The position numbers and the translations under genes were made by a program. 12,972 nt of DNA. Origin: an uncultured Brevibacterium sp. (GTDB lineage Bacteria; Actinomycetota; Actinomycetes; Actinomycetales; Brevibacteriaceae). The notes under the pieces are model-generated. The model was not told the DNA's origin and did not search any database. It saw only the letters and a program-made list of their open reading frames with translations. Location: NCBI GenBank assembly GCA_902489215.1, contig CABTZE010000044.1, positions 1 to 12,972 of the forward strand, in the 5' to 3' direction. Below, piece by piece: positions 12,492-12,972 of this stretch (position 1 is the stretch's first letter; each line of letters begins with the position of its first letter).

Positions 12492-12972
12492 CTATCGGCT
12501 GTGCCAACGCGGAAGTTCGCGCACCGGGATTCCCGCCGCGTGCATGTGGGCCGCCGTGTCCATGAGTGCGGCGAAGCGGGCGAAGGATTCGGGCGGTTGG
12601 TTTTGTTGAGCACCTTCTGCTTCTAGTGCGACCGCTGCCGTGCGTTCGGCGCGAGCCCGGTTGATCTGCTGGATCCGCTGGTGCAGACCACGGAATGGTT
12701 GACCTTCGCCCGGCAGAACGAGGGTGTCGGCCGGCAGGTTTTCCAGTTTTGTGAGGGACTCGGTGTAGGCATTGACAGCCCGGGGCAGATAGCCGACGTC
12801 CAAGCCCAAGCGGCCTTCTGACGCCTCTTCTTCCGGCAGTACGTGGTCGCCAGAGTACAGCAGCGTACCGTCGGAGTGGTCTTCGACGAACACCGTGTGT
12901 CCGAACGTATGGCCGGGGGTCCACACGGCTCGCACGGTGCGGCCGGGCGGGGGGCCGGGGGGCCCCCCCGCC
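12492..12972 (-). CDS. Metallo-beta-lactamase-fold hydrolase, C-terminal part only
   Basis: The frame enters from the window's right edge and ends at TAG 12492-12494, giving about 160 codons. The visible half has the fourth MBL ligand motif, TPGHTFGHT, and the bridging aspartate in YSGDHVLP. The expected last motif PGHG reads LPGEGQPF, so the final metal-binding His is replaced by Glu. A helical C-terminal tail rich in Arg, Ala and Gln follows, similar to the tail of MBL hydrolases related to the glyoxalase II group. The HxHxDH motif lies outside the window. The gene precedes the C45 gene by 40 nt on the same strand, so they are probably one operon. The first ~11 codons in view come from an all-G/C run and should not be trusted. 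Confidence 0.85.
   Translation of the reverse strand, partial: AGGPPGPPPGRTVRAVWTPGHTFGHTVFVEDHSDGTLLYSGDHVLPEEEASEGRLGLDVGYLPRAVNAYTESLTKLENLPADTLVLPGEGQPFRGLHQRIQQINRARAERTAAVALEAEGAQQNQPPESFARFAALMDTAAHMHAAGIPVRELPRWHSR
12939..12972. other. All-G/C low-quality-looking sequence end
   Basis: The last 34 bases contain only G and C, with runs of six or seven. They translate in the MBL frame as Ala/Gly/Pro/Arg-rich residues, unlike the family. This looks like a degraded read end at a contig edge rather than genuine coding sequence. Confidence 0.6.

Noticed and set aside
12452..12613. N-terminal extension of the C45 gene to ATG 12613
   Set aside because: It would overlap the end of the MBL gene by over 100 nt and reads as Arg/Pro-rich shadow sequence; ATG 12451 has its own ribosome-binding site.
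1..12972. CRISPR arrays, insertion sequences or phage genes
   Set aside because: No spaced direct repeats of the right size, transposase or structural phage genes were found. The Pip family name refers to a phage receptor and does not indicate a prophage.

Overview
The window comes from a high-G+C actinobacterium. The evidence is the GC-rich codon use, a three-TM LytR-CpsA-Psr protein with the N-terminal LPSRR-type motif seen in this phylum, an MMPL transporter paired with a YhgE/Pip protein, and a C45-type Ntn acyltransferase. The gene content would fit Micrococcales, for example a Brevibacterium-like organism. That is an impression from gene content, not a determination.

Layout. (1) 1-1037, minus: a nearly complete HSL-type alpha/beta hydrolase, with a tandem 11-bp direct repeat just upstream of its start. 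(2) 1133-1263, minus: tRNA-Ser(GCU) with encoded CCA, followed by a strong stem-loop terminator. (3) 1264-1467: a divergent regulatory region with a tRNA promoter on minus and, on plus, a 17-bp perfect palindrome and a sigma70-like -10. (4) 1468-5650, plus: an LCP-family cell-wall ligase gene whose end overlaps by 8 nt the start of a two-Rossmann FAD/NAD(P)-binding protein gene. (5) 5660-5709: a 24-bp perfect stem between convergent genes, probably a two-way terminator. (6) 5719-11026, minus: a two-gene operon transcribed MMPL then YhgE/Pip, also overlapping by 8 nt. (7) 11027-11314: an AT-richer intergenic region with the operon promoter and a possible operator. (8) 11315-12972, minus: a C45-type autoproteolytic acyltransferase/hydrolase downstream of a metallo-beta-lactamase-fold hydrolase that runs off the window.

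The most unusual object is the MMPL transporter. After its second six-helix bundle it carries about 200 extra residues that read as a stripped ABC nucleotide-binding domain. The Walker A loop is degenerate and lacks lysine, a Walker B-like strand is present, and the stretch where the Q-loop and LSGGQ signature should lie is largely missing. It is translationally coupled to a YhgE/Pip protein whose C-terminal membrane domain is ABC-2-like and whose ectodomain holds 21 regular glycine heptads in two blocks. I infer a composite envelope export machine in which the pseudo-NBD may dock the MMPL pump to the Pip membrane domain. No substrate can be read from the sequence.

The LCP/FAD pair probably links cell-wall glycopolymer attachment with an undefined redox protein by co-expression only. 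The C45/MBL pair is a small two-hydrolase module, possibly for an amide- or ester-containing metabolite. Its MBL member lacks the usual last metal-binding histidine. The final ~34 bases are pure G/C and look like a poor contig end.
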